Assembly (NCBI GenBank): GCA_903919125.1
Contig: CAIXGS010000005.1
Span: 62,001 to 126,000, forward strand
DNA from: an uncultured Spartobacteria bacterium
Lineage (GTDB): Bacteria > Verrucomicrobiota > Verrucomicrobiia > Chthoniobacterales > Chthoniobacteraceae
DNA length: 64,000 bases
Reading direction: 5' to 3'
The notes under the pieces are model-generated. The model was not told where the DNA came from and ran no database searches. It saw only the letters and a program-made list of their open reading frames with translations. Below, one piece after another: positions 1 through 10,755 of the stretch. Within the stretch, counting starts at the first letter, position 1. Each line of letters opens with the position of its first letter. The position numbers were made by a program, and so were the translations under genes.

Positions 1-174
<174 letters not shown>

Positions 175-193
175 CCCCCCTCAATCAGTTCAA

Positions 194-224
194 GCCGCCC
201 AGCACCTCCGCCGCGCTGGGTGGC
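194..224 (+). promoter_or_regulatory. Hairpin in the rpoB-rpoC spacer
   Basis: A 10-base stem (GCCGCCCAGC at 194-203 against GCTGGGTGGC at 215-224, one G-U type pair) encloses an 11-base loop. It has no T-run after it, so it does not look like a full terminator. It may be a processing or attenuation element between the two polymerase genes; that role is inferred. Confidence 0.45.
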
Positions 225-265
225 TCATTTCAGGCGTCTGTTTCTTTTTCGTATCTTTGTAACGT

Positions 266-3200
266 ATGATTGAAACCCCTTCTTTCCGTGAAATTGTTGG
301 TGAAGAGCGTCCCGCAGCCTTTGATCAGGTTGGGATCACTGTAGCATCGCCCGAGACCATCCGCGCATGGAGTCTTGGTGAAGTTAAGAACCCCGAAACA
401 ATCAACTACCGGACGTTTAAGCCGGAAAAGGGCGGCCTTTTCTGCGAAAAGATTTTTGGTCCTACACGGGACTGGGAATGTTCATGTGGCAAGTACAAGC
501 GCATCAAGCACAAGGGTGTGATCTGCGATCGTTGTGGTGTCGAGGTCACACTCGCTCGGGTGCGTCGTGAGCGCATGGGGCACATTGAGTTGGCCGTTCC
601 TGTCACTCACATCTGGTTTTACAAGTGTATGCCTTCTCGAATTGGTTTGATGCTCGACATGTCGGGCCGCCAGTTGGAGCGCATCATTTACTATGAAGAT
701 TACCTCGTCATCGATCCGGGTAATACGGGTCTCACGAAGGGACAGCTCCTCAACGAGATCGAGTACCGCGAGGCACTTGACTCCTTTGGCGAAGGTACCT
801 TCGAAGCGGGAATGGGCGCCGAGGCGATTCGTAAGCTTCTATCCCTGATTGACTTGTCTGCAGTGCAGGGGGAGCTGTCTGAACAGTTGCTCAGCACGAA
901 GTCCAAGCAAATCAAGAAGAAGGTGTCCAAGCGATTGAAGCTCGTTCAGGGTTTTGCGAACAGCAAGAGCCGTCCGGAGTGGATGATTTTGGAAGTTCTT
1001 CCGGTGATTCCACCGGATTTGCGTCCGCTCGTGCCGTTGGAAGGTGGTCGTTTTGCGACGTCCGATTTGAACGATTTGTATCGTCGCGTGATTAATCGTA
1101 ATAACCGGTTGCGCAACTTGTTACAGCTCAAAACGCCAGACGTTATTATCCGCAATGAAAAGCGGATGCTCCAGGAAGCAGTGGACGCACTCTTCGACAA
1201 CGGTCGCCACGGGCGTGCAGTAACGGGTGCGGGCAACCGTCCGTTGAAGTCGCTCTCTGACATGCTCAAAGGGAAGGGCGGACGTTTCCGCCAAAACTTG
1301 TTGGGTAAGCGCGTCGATTACTCGGGTCGTTCCGTCATCGTCATCGGGCCTGAACTCAAACTGCATCAGTGCGGGTTACCTAAGAAGATGGCGCTCGTAT
1401 TGTTCGAGCCATTCATCATTCGCGTTCTCAAGGAGCGCGGCTATGTGCACACGGTGCGCAGTGCCAAGAAGATGATCGACCGACAGACGCCGGAAGTTTG
1501 GGACATTTTGGAACAGGTGACCAAGGGCCATCCTGTGCTCCTGAACCGTGCTCCCACACTGCATCGTCTTTCGATCCAAGCCTTCGAGCCTCAGCTTATC
1601 GAGGGCGAAGCCATTCGTATTCATCCGCTGGTTTGTACCGCATACAACGCGGACTTCGACGGTGACCAGATGGCCGTGCACGTGCCGCTTTCCGTGGAAG
1701 CTCAGATGGAGGCTCGGATGCTCATGCTAGCGTCCAACAACATCTTCTCGCCTTCTAGCGGCAAGCCTGTGACCACACCGTCCCAAGACATCGTGCTTGG
1801 ATGTTACTACTTGACCCAGAACCCGCGCAGACAAGGCGAGGTCGAGGGAATGCGTCTCCCGCTCTTCGCCGACGCCGGCGAAGTCGAGTTTGCGCTCGCG
1901 GACAAGTCCGTTAAAGTTCACGACCGCATTCGTTTCAAGAACCCGAATGTGGGCCAGAATACGGTCTATGGCGACTCAGCCACTCACGTGATTGAGACAA
2001 CTGTTGGGCGTGTGATTTTTAATGAGATCTGGCCCCACGAGATTGGTTTCTTCAACAAGGCTTGCGGCAAGAAGCAGATCTCTGACGTTATCTTCCGCAC
2101 CTACCGTGCGGCCGGCCATCAGGCAACAGTGGACGCTTTGGACCGTCTGAAGAGTTTGGGCTTCCTCTGGGCAATGCGCGCAGGGGTGTCGATCGGGATC
2201 AAAGACATGATCATTCCCGACCAGAAGCAGAAGGAACTTAAGAGCGCACACGAGCAGGTTGCCGTGGTGACTCAGCAGTACCGTCGTGGGATTATCACCG
2301 ATGGGGAGCGCTACGCAAAGGTCGTCGACATCTGGACTCACGCCGGGGAAGAAATTGCCAACGTGATGTTTAGAACTCTCGAGCACAATGAGGGCCGGAA
2401 GGAACTCAATCCTGTGTTCTTGATGGTCGACTCCGGTGCTCGAGGCAACCGCCAGCAGGTTAAGCAACTCGCCGGTATGCGCGGGCTGATGGCCAAGCCT
2501 GATGGTTCCATTATCGAGCAGCCTATCACCGCTAACTTCCGCGAGGGGTTGACTGTGTTGGAGTATTTCATCTCCACGCACGGTGCCCGTAAGGGGTTGG
2601 CCGATACTGCATTGAAGACAGCGGATTCTGGGTACCTCACGCGTAAGCTTGTGGATTGCGCCCAAGACGTAATCATTTCACTCGAAGATTGCGGCACTGC
2701 CAGCGGTATCGTGGTGAAGCCGATTTATGAAGGCGACGAAGAAGTCGTCGATCTGCGCACCCGTTTGATCGGACGCACCAGTTGCGAAACTGTGAAGGAT
2801 CCAGTCAACCAGAAGGTCTTGATCAAGAGAGGCGATATTATCGACGAAGAGGCCGCTGCAGGCATCGACGCGTTGGGAGTGGAGCAGCTTCGCATTCGTT
2901 CAGTGCTGACTTGCGAATCCAAGCGAGGCGTTTGCGCGCTGTGCTACGGGCGCAATCTCGCCACCGGGGCGCGTGTACGCTTGGGTGAGGCTGTCGGCAT
3001 TATCGCCGCTCAGTCCATCGGGGAACCTGGCACGCAGTTGACGATGCGTACCTTCCACATCGGTGGAGTTGCCTCGCAGACATTCAAGCAACCGGTGGTT
3101 AAGATTAAGAATGATGGTACCCTGCGCTACAACGAACTTCGCGTTGTTAAGAGCATCGAGGGCGACTTCATCGTTCTAAATCGTAATGGCACAGTTACGA

Positions 3201-4390
3201 TTCATGCCGAAGACGGCCGCGAATTGGAGAGCTACATCATGGTGCTCGGTTCGGTTATCAATGTTCCCGATGGCGGCCATGTCACTAAGGGGCAATCCAT
3301 CGCTCAGTGGGATCCGCACAACGTGCCAATTCTGACGGAGCGCGCTGGGAAGATTCGCTTTGTGGACATGGTTCAGGGCGTGACGGTTAAGAAGGAAGTC
3401 GATGAAGCGACTGGCGTGATGGGAACCGTGGTCATCGAACACAAAGAAGATCAGCACCCGCAGATCGTGATTGTGGACGAGAAGACCGAGGCGGTGCTCG
3501 CGACGTATTCCATTCCGGCTGGTGCGGTGGTTGTGGCAAGCGAGGGCAAGAAGGTGCAGGCCGGTCAGTTGCTCGCCAAGACTCCCCGTAAGGTCGCCAA
3601 GACCAAAGACATTACCGGCGGTTTGCCGCGTGTGGCTGAGTTGTTCGAAGCCCGCCGTCCAAAAGACGCGGCGGAAATTGCGAAGATTGATGGCGTGGTT
3701 CAGATCGGAGCCAACGTCCGCGGTAAGCGCAAGGTGTTGGTGATTGATCCTGAATCTGGGGCTGAGGAAGAACACCTCGTGCCGCTGAGCAAGCATCTGA
3801 TCGTCTTGCAGGGTGACACTGTCAAGAAGGGTCAGCAGCTCACTGAAGGGCCTATTCCTCCGCACGACATTTTGGAAGTGCTTGGGCCAGGCGCACTACA
3901 AGAGCACATGGTGAACGAAGTTCAGGAAGTCTATCGCCTCCAAGGCGTTGAAATTTCCGACAAGCACATCGAAATCATCGTGAGACAGATGTTGCGCAAG
4001 GTGAAGGTCAGCGAACCTGGCGACACCCAGTTGCTGTGGGGCGATCAGTTGGATCGTCTCACCTTCGAAGACGAGAACAAGAGGGTGACGGATCTTGGTG
4101 GTATGCCCGCAGAGGCTTCACCTGTGTTGCTCGGCATCACGAAGGCATCGCTGGAAACAGAATCCTTCATCTCGGCAGCGTCTTTCCAAGACACCACAAG
4201 AGTGCTCACCGAAGCGGCTACACTTGGTCGCGTCGACACACTGCGAGGGTTCAAGGAAAACGTCATCATGGGGCATCTAATCCCTGCTGGTACGGGCTTC
4301 CCGACTCATCGCGATGTTCAGATCAGCGGTACCGACAGTTTGCACTTGGAGGATGAGGACCTTGTCCCGGCCGATGCTTTCGAGGCGTAG
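266..4390 (+). CDS. rpoC: DNA-directed RNA polymerase subunit beta'
   Basis: This is the largest subunit of RNA polymerase, 1,374 aa, close to the length of other bacterial beta' subunits that lack large insertions. The N-terminal zinc ribbon is visible (Cys72, Cys74, Cys87, Cys90). The catalytic magnesium loop NADFDGD lies at residues 461-467 with its three Asp residues intact. A second zinc site is formed by CGTASG and the later [11 protein letters not shown] cluster, followed by the bridge-helix and trigger-loop region ([19 protein letters not shown]). The C-terminal part has the usual [15 protein letters not shown] segment. The start is the first ATG after the rpoB spacer; no clear Shine-Dalgarno precedes it. 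It lies in the rpoBC operon and is followed 53 bp later by a strong terminator. Confidence 0.99.
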   Translation: MIETPSFREIVGEERPAAFDQVGITVASPETIRAWSLGEVKNPETINYRTFKPEKGGLFCEKIFGPTRDWECSCGKYKRIKHKGVICDRCGVEVTLARVRRERMGHIELAVPVTHIWFYKCMPSRIGLMLDMSGRQLERIIYYEDYLVIDPGNTGLTKGQLLNEIEYREALDSFGEGTFEAGMGAEAIRKLLSLIDLSAVQGELSEQLLSTKSKQIKKKVSKRLKLVQGFANSKSRPEWMILEVLPVIPPDLRPLVPLEGGRFATSDLNDLYRRVINRNNRLRNLLQLKTPDVIIRNEKRMLQEAVDALFDNGRHGRAVTGAGNRPLKSLSDMLKGKGGRFRQNLLGKRVDYSGRSVIVIGPELKLHQCGLPKKMALVLFEPFIIRVLKERGYVHTVRSAKKMIDRQTPEVWDILEQVTKGHPVLLNRAPTLHRLSIQAFEPQLIEGEAIRIHPLVCTAYNADFDGDQMAVHVPLSVEAQMEARMLMLASNNIFSPSSGKPVTTPSQDIVLGCYYLTQNPRRQGEVEGMRLPLFADAGEVEFALADKSVKVHDRIRFKNPNVGQNTVYGDSATHVIETTVGRVIFNEIWPHEIGFFNKACGKKQISDVIFRTYRAAGHQATVDALDRLKSLGFLWAMRAGVSIGIKDMIIPDQKQKELKSAHEQVAVVTQQYRRGIITDGERYAKVVDIWTHAGEEIANVMFRTLEHNEGRKELNPVFLMVDSGARGNRQQVKQLAGMRGLMAKPDGSIIEQPITANFREGLTVLEYFISTHGARKGLADTALKTADSGYLTRKLVDCAQDVIISLEDCGTASGIVVKPIYEGDEEVVDLRTRLIGRTSCETVKDPVNQKVLIKRGDIIDEEAAAGIDALGVEQLRIRSVLTCESKRGVCALCYGRNLATGARVRLGEAVGIIAAQSIGEPGTQLTMRTFHIGGVASQTFKQPVVKIKNDGTLRYNELRVVKSIEGDFIVLNRNGTVTIHAEDGRELESYIMVLGSVINVPDGGHVTKGQSIAQWDPHNVPILTERAGKIRFVDMVQGVTVKKEVDEATGVMGTVVIEHKEDQHPQIVIVDEKTEAVLATYSIPAGAVVVASEGKKVQAGQLLAKTPRKVAKTKDITGGLPRVAELFEARRPKDAAEIAKIDGVVQIGANVRGKRKVLVIDPESGAEEEHLVPLSKHLIVLQGDTVKKGQQLTEGPIPPHDILEVLGPGALQEHMVNEVQEVYRLQGVEISDKHIEIIVRQMLRKVKVSEPGDTQLLWGDQLDRLTFEDENKRVTDLGGMPAEASPVLLGITKASLETESFISAASFQDTTRVLTEAATLGRVDTLRGFKENVIMGHLIPAGTGFPTHRDVQISGTDSLHLEDEDLVPADAFEA

Positions 4391-4443
4391 GCCGAACGAT
4401 TCCAACCGCATCCGCGTCTCGCGCTGATTGCGTTTACCTAGAA

Positions 4444-4472
4444 GGGCGGTGTCTTCGGGCACCGTCCTTTTT
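4444..4472 (+). terminator. Rho-independent terminator of the rpoBC operon
   Basis: A 10-bp stem (GGGCGGTGTC at 4444-4453, GGCACCGTCC at 4458-4467) is capped by a C(UUCG)G tetraloop and followed at once by TTTTTCCTTTTT. Two of the pairs are G-U. This is a textbook intrinsic terminator placed 53 bp after the rpoC stop codon, and it separates the polymerase genes from acnA. Confidence 0.9.
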
Positions 4473-4647
4473 CCTTTTTGAGGGACTCGACCTCGCAGTG
4501 AAGCGGGCTCGAATATCCAGCGACAAGCGAATGCCAGACCAGACGGGGTAAGGCTTCATTCCGACTTTTTTGAAACTTACTGCATTCTCTGTGGGTCAGT
4601 GCTTGAAATACACCCCCTCGATCGTGTCTTGTCATCTAATTGTAATC

Positions 4648-7371
4648 ATGAGTACCGCCTCTTTTCAATCCCACTCCTTCGACACTGGCACCGGTAAAAA
4701 GGGTCAGTTTTTCTCTCTGCCCGCATTGGAAGTTGACGGCATCGGCCCTGTGTCGAAGTTGCCCGTCTCTATCCGTATTGTACTGGAGTCAGTACTCCGT
4801 AACTGTGACGGTAAGAAGGTTTTGCCTGAGGATGTTAAGACGCTCGCAAACTGGGATGCCAAGGCTCCAAAGCAGGTGGAGATCCCTTTTGTCGTTGCGC
4901 GTATTGTGCTCCAGGACTTTACGGGCGTGCCACTTTTGGTGGATTTGGCGGCGATGCGTTCCGCAGTTTCCCGCCTGGGGCGTTCCGCAGGGATGATTGA
5001 ACCACTTGTCCCTGTTGATCTTGTGGTAGATCATTCGGTGCAGGTTGACTACTTCGGCTCAGCCACTGCTCTTTCACAAAACCTTGATTTGGAGTTCAAG
5101 CGCAATCGCGAGCGTTACCAATTGTTAAAGTGGGGACAACAGGCTTTCGAGACTTTTGGTGTGGTTCCTCCAGGTATTGGAATCGTGCATCAGGTTAATC
5201 TTGAGTATCTTGCGAAAGGTGTTTTGGATCGCGGCGGTGTTTATTTCCCAGATACGCTCGTTGGAACCGACTCGCACACGACGATGATCAACGGTTTGGG
5301 CGTAGTGGGTTGGGGGGTCGGTGGCATCGAGGCTGAGGCTGGGATGCTTGGTCAGCCTGTATATTTCCTTACACCCGAGGTTGTTGGGGTGAACCTTACT
5401 GGCGCTCTTTCCGAAGGAGTGACCGCCACAGATTTGGTACTGCACATCACCCAACTGCTGCGTAAGGCCAAGGTGGTGGGCAAGTTTGTTGAATTCTACG
5501 GCCCCGGCGCCGCGCTTCTTCCGGTGGTGGACCGCGCCACGATAGCGAATATGGCCCCTGAATATGGTGCCACGATGGGCTTCTTCCCAGTGGACGAACA
5601 GACGGTGCAATACCTACGCGAGACGGGTCGCTCCGAAGACCATTGCAAGACATTCGAGGCTTATTATAAAGCGCAGGGATTGTGGGGTATGCCGAAGAAG
5701 GGCGACATTGCTTATAGTGTTGACCTAGAGGTGGACCTTTCTGCGGTTGTGCCCGGCGTGGCTGGCCCCAAGCGTCCTCAGGATCACATCGCGTTAACTG
5801 CGCTCAAGAGTTCCTTCGAGGGGCTCCTGAGTAAGCCGCTTGCTGAAGGTGGTTATGGCCGCGCAGCGAGCGAATTGTCGGCCCGTCACGCCGTGGAATT
5901 AGCGCATACGTCAGAGCCCGCAGCGGACGCCTATCAAGAGGCGAGCGCAAAAGTAGGTCATGGCAGCGTGCTTATCGCGGCGATCACGAGTTGTACAAAC
6001 ACCAGCAACCCAAGTGTTATGTTGGCGGCTGGCTTGCTCGCGAAAAAAGCCGTCGCTCTTGGCCTCAAGGTGAATCCAGCGGTGAAGACTTCCCTTGGAC
6101 CAGGCTCGCGTATCGTGGCGGATTATCTGGACCGAACCGGTTTACAGCCATACCTCGACACGCTCGGATTTCAGGTTGTCGGCTTCGGCTGCACCACGTG
6201 TATCGGCAACTCTGGTCCTCTGCACCCCAAACTCGAAGAGGCAATTCTCTCCCACGAAATCGTCGCGGCGAGCGTCCTATCGGGGAACCGTAACTTTGAG
6301 GCGCGCGTGCATCAGAACATTAAGGCGAACTTCTTGATGTCGCCTCCTTTGGTCGTGGCTTTCGCCCTCGCTGGGACAGTAGACAAGGATCTGACGGTGG
6401 AGCCCATCGGCAATGGCACCAACGGGCAGCCCGTGTTCCTCAAAGACATTTGGCCCACTCTCGCCGAGGTTCGTGAAGCAATGGCTTCCGCGCTTTCTCC
6501 CGAGGCCTTCCGCCGCCTCTATTCCAACTTCGCCGACCAGAATCCGAAGTGGAATGAAGTGCCGTCTTCCACAGGTGAGATTTACCATTGGGACGCCGAA
6601 AGCACTTACATACAGGAGCCACCATTCTTTAAAGACTTCTCCCAGCAGGCGGGGCATATCCATGAAATTAAGGGAGCGCGTCCACTTGGCATTTTTGGAG
6701 ATTCCGTCACCACCGACCACATCTCTCCGGCAGGTGCCATTAAGAAGGCGTCTCCCGCTGGACGCTTCCTCTTGGAGCACGGGGTCGCGTTCGAAGACTT
6801 CAACAGCTACGGTTCACGTCGCGGCAATGACCGCATCATGACTCGCGGAACTTTTGCGAATGTGCGGATCAAGAACCTCATGGTACCGGGTGTGGAAGGT
6901 GGCGTGACTGTTCATTATCCGAGCAACGAGCAGCTTGCCATATACGATGCGTCGATGCGCTATCAAGCTGAGGGAACCCCATTAGTGATTTTTGCGGGTC
7001 AGGAGTACGGCACCGGTTCCTCGCGGGATTGGGCAGCGAAGGGGACGCGTTTGTTGGGCGTGAAGGCTGTGGTTGCGCAGAGCTTCGAGCGAATTCACCG
7101 TTCTAACTTGGTCGGAATGGGTGTGTTACCTTTGCAGTTCCCTGAAGGCGTTTCTGCTCAATCCCTTCATTTGGACGGCACGGAAGTCTTCGATTTCAGC
7201 GGCCTTTCCGATGACATCAAACCGATGAGCACTGTGAAACTTCACATCCATCGCGCCAACGGCACCTCCGATACCATTGACCTCCGGAGCCGGATCGATA
7301 CTGGCATCGAAGTCGATTATTACCGCCACGGAGGCATCTTGCCTTTCGTGTTGCGAGAGTTGCTGAGTTAG
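4648..7371 (+). CDS. acnA: Aconitate hydratase A
   Basis: Aconitase interconverts citrate and isocitrate in the TCA cycle using a [4Fe-4S] cluster. The 907-aa product matches the AcnA/IRP1 type in length (about 890 aa). Cluster ligands are visible: Cys449 in [10 protein letters not shown], and Cys515 and Cys518 in [12 protein letters not shown]. The substrate-binding DSHTTM motif lies in the N-terminal half, and the C-terminal swivel domain carries [14 protein letters not shown] with the catalytic Ser region. The reading frame stays open upstream to a TTG at 4570, but that extension of 26 residues resembles no aconitase N-terminus, so I chose the ATG at 4648. The 175 bp between the rpoC terminator and this start must hold its promoter; I could not pick a convincing one. 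No other TCA gene is adjacent. Confidence 0.97.
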   Translation: MSTASFQSHSFDTGTGKKGQFFSLPALEVDGIGPVSKLPVSIRIVLESVLRNCDGKKVLPEDVKTLANWDAKAPKQVEIPFVVARIVLQDFTGVPLLVDLAAMRSAVSRLGRSAGMIEPLVPVDLVVDHSVQVDYFGSATALSQNLDLEFKRNRERYQLLKWGQQAFETFGVVPPGIGIVHQVNLEYLAKGVLDRGGVYFPDTLVGTDSHTTMINGLGVVGWGVGGIEAEAGMLGQPVYFLTPEVVGVNLTGALSEGVTATDLVLHITQLLRKAKVVGKFVEFYGPGAALLPVVDRATIANMAPEYGATMGFFPVDEQTVQYLRETGRSEDHCKTFEAYYKAQGLWGMPKKGDIAYSVDLEVDLSAVVPGVAGPKRPQDHIALTALKSSFEGLLSKPLAEGGYGRAASELSARHAVELAHTSEPAADAYQEASAKVGHGSVLIAAITSCTNTSNPSVMLAAGLLAKKAVALGLKVNPAVKTSLGPGSRIVADYLDRTGLQPYLDTLGFQVVGFGCTTCIGNSGPLHPKLEEAILSHEIVAASVLSGNRNFEARVHQNIKANFLMSPPLVVAFALAGTVDKDLTVEPIGNGTNGQPVFLKDIWPTLAEVREAMASALSPEAFRRLYSNFADQNPKWNEVPSSTGEIYHWDAESTYIQEPPFFKDFSQQAGHIHEIKGARPLGIFGDSVTTDHISPAGAIKKASPAGRFLLEHGVAFEDFNSYGSRRGNDRIMTRGTFANVRIKNLMVPGVEGGVTVHYPSNEQLAIYDASMRYQAEGTPLVIFAGQEYGTGSSRDWAAKGTRLLGVKAVVAQSFERIHRSNLVGMGVLPLQFPEGVSAQSLHLDGTEVFDFSGLSDDIKPMSTVKLHIHRANGTSDTIDLRSRIDTGIEVDYYRHGGILPFVLRELLS

Positions 7372-7395
7372 AACGCCGGTGTTGTGCTGAGGAGT

Positions 7396-7424
7396 GAGGC
7401 GGGCGGGCCACATCCGCCCTCCTC
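7396..7424. terminator. Hairpin between convergent acnA and the glycohydrolase gene
   Basis: GAGG plus GGGCGG (7396-7406) pair with CCGCCC plus CCTC (7414-7424) around a 7-base loop, with one internal mismatch. It sits in the 65-bp gap between convergent stop codons and could terminate both transcripts. The flanking T content is poor, so the call is moderate. Confidence 0.55.
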
Positions 7425-7436
7425 CCTGTTTGTCGG

Positions 7437-8396
7437 TTAGATAACCGCCTTCAGTCCGGCCATCCATGCTTCCGGTAGCGGATTAACCAAACCCAGCAAG
7501 GCGCCGACAACGGCCCCTCTGTGGCAGTTGTCGCCCCCGCAATGCGTGTTGGCTATCACTCCGGCGGAGAAGTCCTCCGCGTACTTCCAGCTCAAATAAA
7601 GCGATGCAGTAAAAGCGTCCTTGATGTAACACGCCGGACTTAGCCTTTGTCCGATGACGACCTCGTCGGCCTCTTTGCTCCATTGCGTAAACTTGCGTTC
7701 TCCCGCCCAGCCGGATGCGTTGGTGAAAATGGCTTCGCGCAGTCCGATTCCAGCTTCAACGGCGAGCAGAATCCGAGTCATCGAGACTGCAGCTTCCAGC
7801 ACTTCAGGTGCGTCGTGCGTGAGTGCAACGTGAGTGCGCACGATTGAGACCAAGGCTTCTCCGCCGGCATCCAATCCCGCAAATAGCGCAGAAACCGGCA
7901 CTAAGCCGCCTATGTGGATGTCCGCGATGCCACAATCCTCAGGCTTTTGACCGCGCGCAAGGTTAGTGAAAAAGGCGCGATGGTATTCCTCCACGTAGGT
8001 ATCCCGGTGCCAGTTCGGCAGGCGCATGCAGTCGATGTAGAGACGCAACCAAGCGCTAGGATCGTAACACCCCGAGGAACGCACTTGTTGATAAAGCGCG
8101 CGTGCCAACTGGAAATTCAGCGTGTTCTCGCCGGCATGCAACTGTTGGTGATAATGCACACCGTGTTGTCCCCAGAAGCGGCCCTGAGCATGCAAGATAT
8201 CCGCTTTGGGATTTAAGGGGACGTATTTTGACCGATGCAAAATACTGTCCGGATGCGGGTTGCGTGGGGCAAGAAAGCGATCAACTCTGCCATAATCCCG
8301 TTTGAGAGCGATGCGGTCGTAGTACCAATGCACTGGCATTGCCAGCGCATCGGCCAAAAGAGCGCCACGGAAGGCGTGGAGACGATTGAACAGCAT
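7437..8396 (-). CDS. ADP-ribosylglycohydrolase family protein, atypical
   Basis: The 319-aa product has the all-helical ADP-ribosylglycohydrolase (ARH/DraG) layout: an N-terminal FRGALLADALAMPVHWYYD segment corresponding to the family GDALG region, and a C-terminal THCGGDNCHRGAVVGALLG segment corresponding to the family GGDTDT-GA-GALLG metal site. Family members remove ADP-ribose from modified proteins or small molecules using two magnesium ions. Here several expected acidic ligands are altered: the N-terminal G-D is A-D, no T-D-D follows, and the second Asp of GGDxD is Cys (GGDNC, Gly287-Cys291). Activity is therefore uncertain and the protein may have a different substrate or be non-catalytic. 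It lies 22 bp downstream of nadE on the same strand, suggesting co-transcription with an NAD-related gene. Confidence 0.8.
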   Translation of the reverse strand: MLFNRLHAFRGALLADALAMPVHWYYDRIALKRDYGRVDRFLAPRNPHPDSILHRSKYVPLNPKADILHAQGRFWGQHGVHYHQQLHAGENTLNFQLARALYQQVRSSGCYDPSAWLRLYIDCMRLPNWHRDTYVEEYHRAFFTNLARGQKPEDCGIADIHIGGLVPVSALFAGLDAGGEALVSIVRTHVALTHDAPEVLEAAVSMTRILLAVEAGIGLREAIFTNASGWAGERKFTQWSKEADEVVIGQRLSPACYIKDAFTASLYLSWKYAEDFSAGVIANTHCGGDNCHRGAVVGALLGLVNPLPEAWMAGLKAVI

Positions 8397-8418
8397 CGGG
8401 TTTTGGGTAGAGAAAGTA

Positions 8419-10044
8419 TTAGGGCAAGTAGTTTTGTGCGATGGGCATGCGCCGTCCGAGACCGAAGGCGCGTGTGGTCACTTTGAGGCCCGGTGCGGCC
8501 TGAGCGCGCTTATACTCGTTTAGACGCACCCTGCGTAACACCCATTCCACGGTGCTTGCGTCGAACCCTCGGGAGATGATCTCCGCGTGGGAATGCTGCT
8601 CTTCGACGTATAAACGCAGGATCTCGTCGAGTACTTCGTAAGGCGGCAAAGTGTCTTGGTCCCGTTGGTCGGGCTTGAGTTCGGCGCTGGGTGGTTTCTC
8701 GATGGTGGCGTGGGGAATAATTTCGTGCTCGCGGTTGATCCAACGAGCGAGTTCGTAGATGCGCGTCTTAGGGACATCGGAGATCACCGCCAAGCCGCCA
8801 CACATATCCCCGTAAAGAGTGCAATACCCGACCGCGAGCTCGCTTTTATTTCCCGTGGACAGAACCAGATGTCCCAGTTTGTTTGAGAGCGCCATGAGTG
8901 TCATGCCGCGGAGCCGAGGCTGCATGTTTTCTTCTGTCTCGTTGCTTGGCAACCCGACAAAAATATCTTTAAACTGCGAGGCGAAAACTTCAAATGCTTC
9001 GCCTATAGGAATTTCCAGGAACTGGATTCCGAGGGTTTGGGCGAGCTGCAGGGAGTCGGTGATGCTTCCCTCGCTCGAATAGCGAGTGGGCATTGTCACG
9101 CCAAGCACGTTCTCTGCGCCCAAAGCCTTAGCAGCAATGACGGCCGTCACCGCGCTATCGATGCCGCCGCTGAGCCCGAGTACGGCTGAGCGGAATCCGC
9201 ATTTTCCGAGGTAATCGCGGACCCCGAGCACTAGGGCATCGAATAGGGATTGCATCTCCGATTGGAAAATTGCGGGGACCGGTTCGCTGCTGAGATCGCC
9301 CACGAGTGACGCACTGCGGAAGGCGGGCAGGAGAAGTCGGGGCAGACCATCGGATCCAAGGAGAACGGAATTGCCGTCAAAAACGAGCTGGTCGTTAGCC
9401 CCTGTGCAGTTGCAATACGCGATGGGAACCTGATGCCTTCGGGCGACTCCTGCGAGCAACTCCAGGCGCTCCTCGGGCTTGCCCAATGCGAAGGGCGACG
9501 CGCTAAGATTCAAGATGAGCTCTGCACCCTGCTCCACAAGCGATTCCACCGGAGAGTGTTGATAGTAGGCTCGGGGCAAATGACGCTCCGTCCAGATATC
9601 CTCGCATATCGTGATACCCACCTTGCGTCCCATTAAGATCACCGAAGCAATCTCCGAGGCAGGCTCGAAATAGCGGTCTTCGTCGAAGACGTCGTAGTTC
9701 GGAAGGAGCGACTTAAAGACCCGTGCCGTAATTTGTCCCGATTGAAGAACGGCCGCCGCGTTGCGAAAGGGGTTGCCCTTGCCGGTGTGTACATCGACGT
9801 ATCCGACCACAAGCGGCACTGAGCCACACTCGGCAGCCAGCTGCTCTAGCGCCCTCAAATTTCGCGGTACAAACTCGGATTCAAACAGCAAATCCAGCGG
9901 CGGATAACCCGTCAGTGCAAGTTCAGGTGCAATGACCAGTTCCGCCCCGAGAGCCACTAGGGTTTGGTATTCGGCAAGGATCTGCCGCTGGTTGGCTGCA
10001 ATGTCGCCAACGGTTGGATTGATTTGTGCGAAGCCGATTTTCAC
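8419..10044 (-). CDS. nadE: Glutamine-dependent NAD+ synthase
   Basis: This two-domain enzyme makes NAD+ from deamido-NAD+, ATP and glutamine. The N-terminal nitrilase-type glutaminase domain shows the Glu-Lys-Cys triad: Glu41 in PELALTGYPPL, Lys111 in FKSLLPNYDVFDE and Cys147 in ICEDIW. The C-terminal synthetase domain has the PP-loop GLSGGIDSA (SGGIDS at 292-297), then STGNKSELAVGYCTLYGD and PSAELKPDQRDQDTLPPY. At 541 aa it matches the bacterial two-domain form. The start ATG gives MKIGFAQINPTVGD, the usual N-terminus. The ADP-ribosylglycohydrolase homologue follows after 22 bp, and the DUF5069 gene lies 83 bp upstream. Confidence 0.97.
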   Translation of the reverse strand: MKIGFAQINPTVGDIAANQRQILAEYQTLVALGAELVIAPELALTGYPPLDLLFESEFVPRNLRALEQLAAECGSVPLVVGYVDVHTGKGNPFRNAAAVLQSGQITARVFKSLLPNYDVFDEDRYFEPASEIASVILMGRKVGITICEDIWTERHLPRAYYQHSPVESLVEQGAELILNLSASPFALGKPEERLELLAGVARRHQVPIAYCNCTGANDQLVFDGNSVLLGSDGLPRLLLPAFRSASLVGDLSSEPVPAIFQSEMQSLFDALVLGVRDYLGKCGFRSAVLGLSGGIDSAVTAVIAAKALGAENVLGVTMPTRYSSEGSITDSLQLAQTLGIQFLEIPIGEAFEVFASQFKDIFVGLPSNETEENMQPRLRGMTLMALSNKLGHLVLSTGNKSELAVGYCTLYGDMCGGLAVISDVPKTRIYELARWINREHEIIPHATIEKPPSAELKPDQRDQDTLPPYEVLDEILRLYVEEQHSHAEIISRGFDASTVEWVLRRVRLNEYKRAQAAPGLKVTTRAFGLGRRMPIAQNYLP

Positions 10045-10127
10045 GCGAAGTCTGGGGCAATCTTGGCACGGCCAAGCTCTAGTGCTGGGAACTTCTGGAT
10101 TCTGATAGGTGGCTCTGCGAAGGTGCC

Positions 10128-10571
10128 TTACGCCTTGCCTCCGAAGGATACGTGGTCGTCCAGATCAAGTAAATCAGCCCAAGAGCCGATGTCCTCTCTT
10201 AACGGGCCGACGACCTTGTGCATTTGATGGAAAAAATCCCGCTGTTCTACTGAGGCAGGGGCGCGGTGTTCATGGTGGGCAGACCACTGCTCCACTTCCC
10301 AAGGGGTGCGTTTGTGCTTGGAGTGCTCCAGAATCCAATGGAGAATTTCACCGTCACCCTTACCGAGGGCCAACTGTTCGCGCAGAGGGGCTGCATCAAT
10401 GCCAACAAAGTTTAGGAAGTGGGCGTCAAGCGGGCAGTTATAGTGGTACTCGCCGTTGGTGCCGGCAATTTCCGCCCGTCCTTTGTCGAGCATACGCGGC
10501 AAGATAATGAAGCCGCCGAGGCGGGTGCGCATACTGCGGGGGGAGTGTTTGGTGAGGTCGGGAGCATTCAT
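10128..10571 (-). CDS. DUF5069 domain-containing protein
   Basis: A 147-aa cytoplasmic protein of unknown function. It begins MNAPDLTKHSPRSMRTRLGG and continues FIILPRMLDKGRAEIAGTNG, the conserved opening of DUF5069, a family common in Verrucomicrobiota and some other bacteria. It contains Trp- and His-rich stretches (WILEHSKHKRTPWEVEQW) but no motif from which I can deduce a reaction. No signal peptide or membrane segment is visible. It is encoded between the phosphohexomutase and nadE genes on the same strand, with 184 bp of upstream spacer, so it may start its own transcript. A 12-base perfect palindrome lies 26 bp before its start. Confidence 0.8.
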   Translation of the reverse strand: MNAPDLTKHSPRSMRTRLGGFIILPRMLDKGRAEIAGTNGEYHYNCPLDAHFLNFVGIDAAPLREQLALGKGDGEILHWILEHSKHKRTPWEVEQWSAHHEHRAPASVEQRDFFHQMHKVVGPLREDIGSWADLLDLDDHVSFGGKA

Positions 10572-10596
10572 GGTAGAACTGAGACTGTCGAGTTCT

Positions 10597-10608
10597 GCGA
10601 GATCTCGC
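10597..10608. promoter_or_regulatory. Perfect palindrome upstream of the DUF5069 gene
   Basis: GCGAGATCTCGC is a 12-base perfect inverted repeat without a loop, 26 bases upstream of the DUF5069 start codon. Such a site could bind a dimeric regulator. Palindromes of this length also occur by chance, so this is only a candidate operator. Confidence 0.25.
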
Positions 10609-10755
10609 TACCTTAAAAGTTCCGGTAGCCTCAACTCTATCGCGGGCAATTTGGTTCCGACGCTCTAAGCGCTCTCGCTCGGCTCACGCAGTTCACTTTG
10701 CACGTAGCACCGAGGCGCCGGACCGATTGCCGCCTTCTGTGGCGAGTGGAATAGT

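Noticed and set aside
1976-3865. Two minus-strand open frames of 229 codons each inside rpoC
   Set aside because: Antisense shadows of a highly conserved gene; no initiation signal and no recognisable domain.
4570-4647. TTG-started extension of acnA
   Set aside because: The 26 added residues match no aconitase N-terminus, and the TTG lies in likely promoter sequence.
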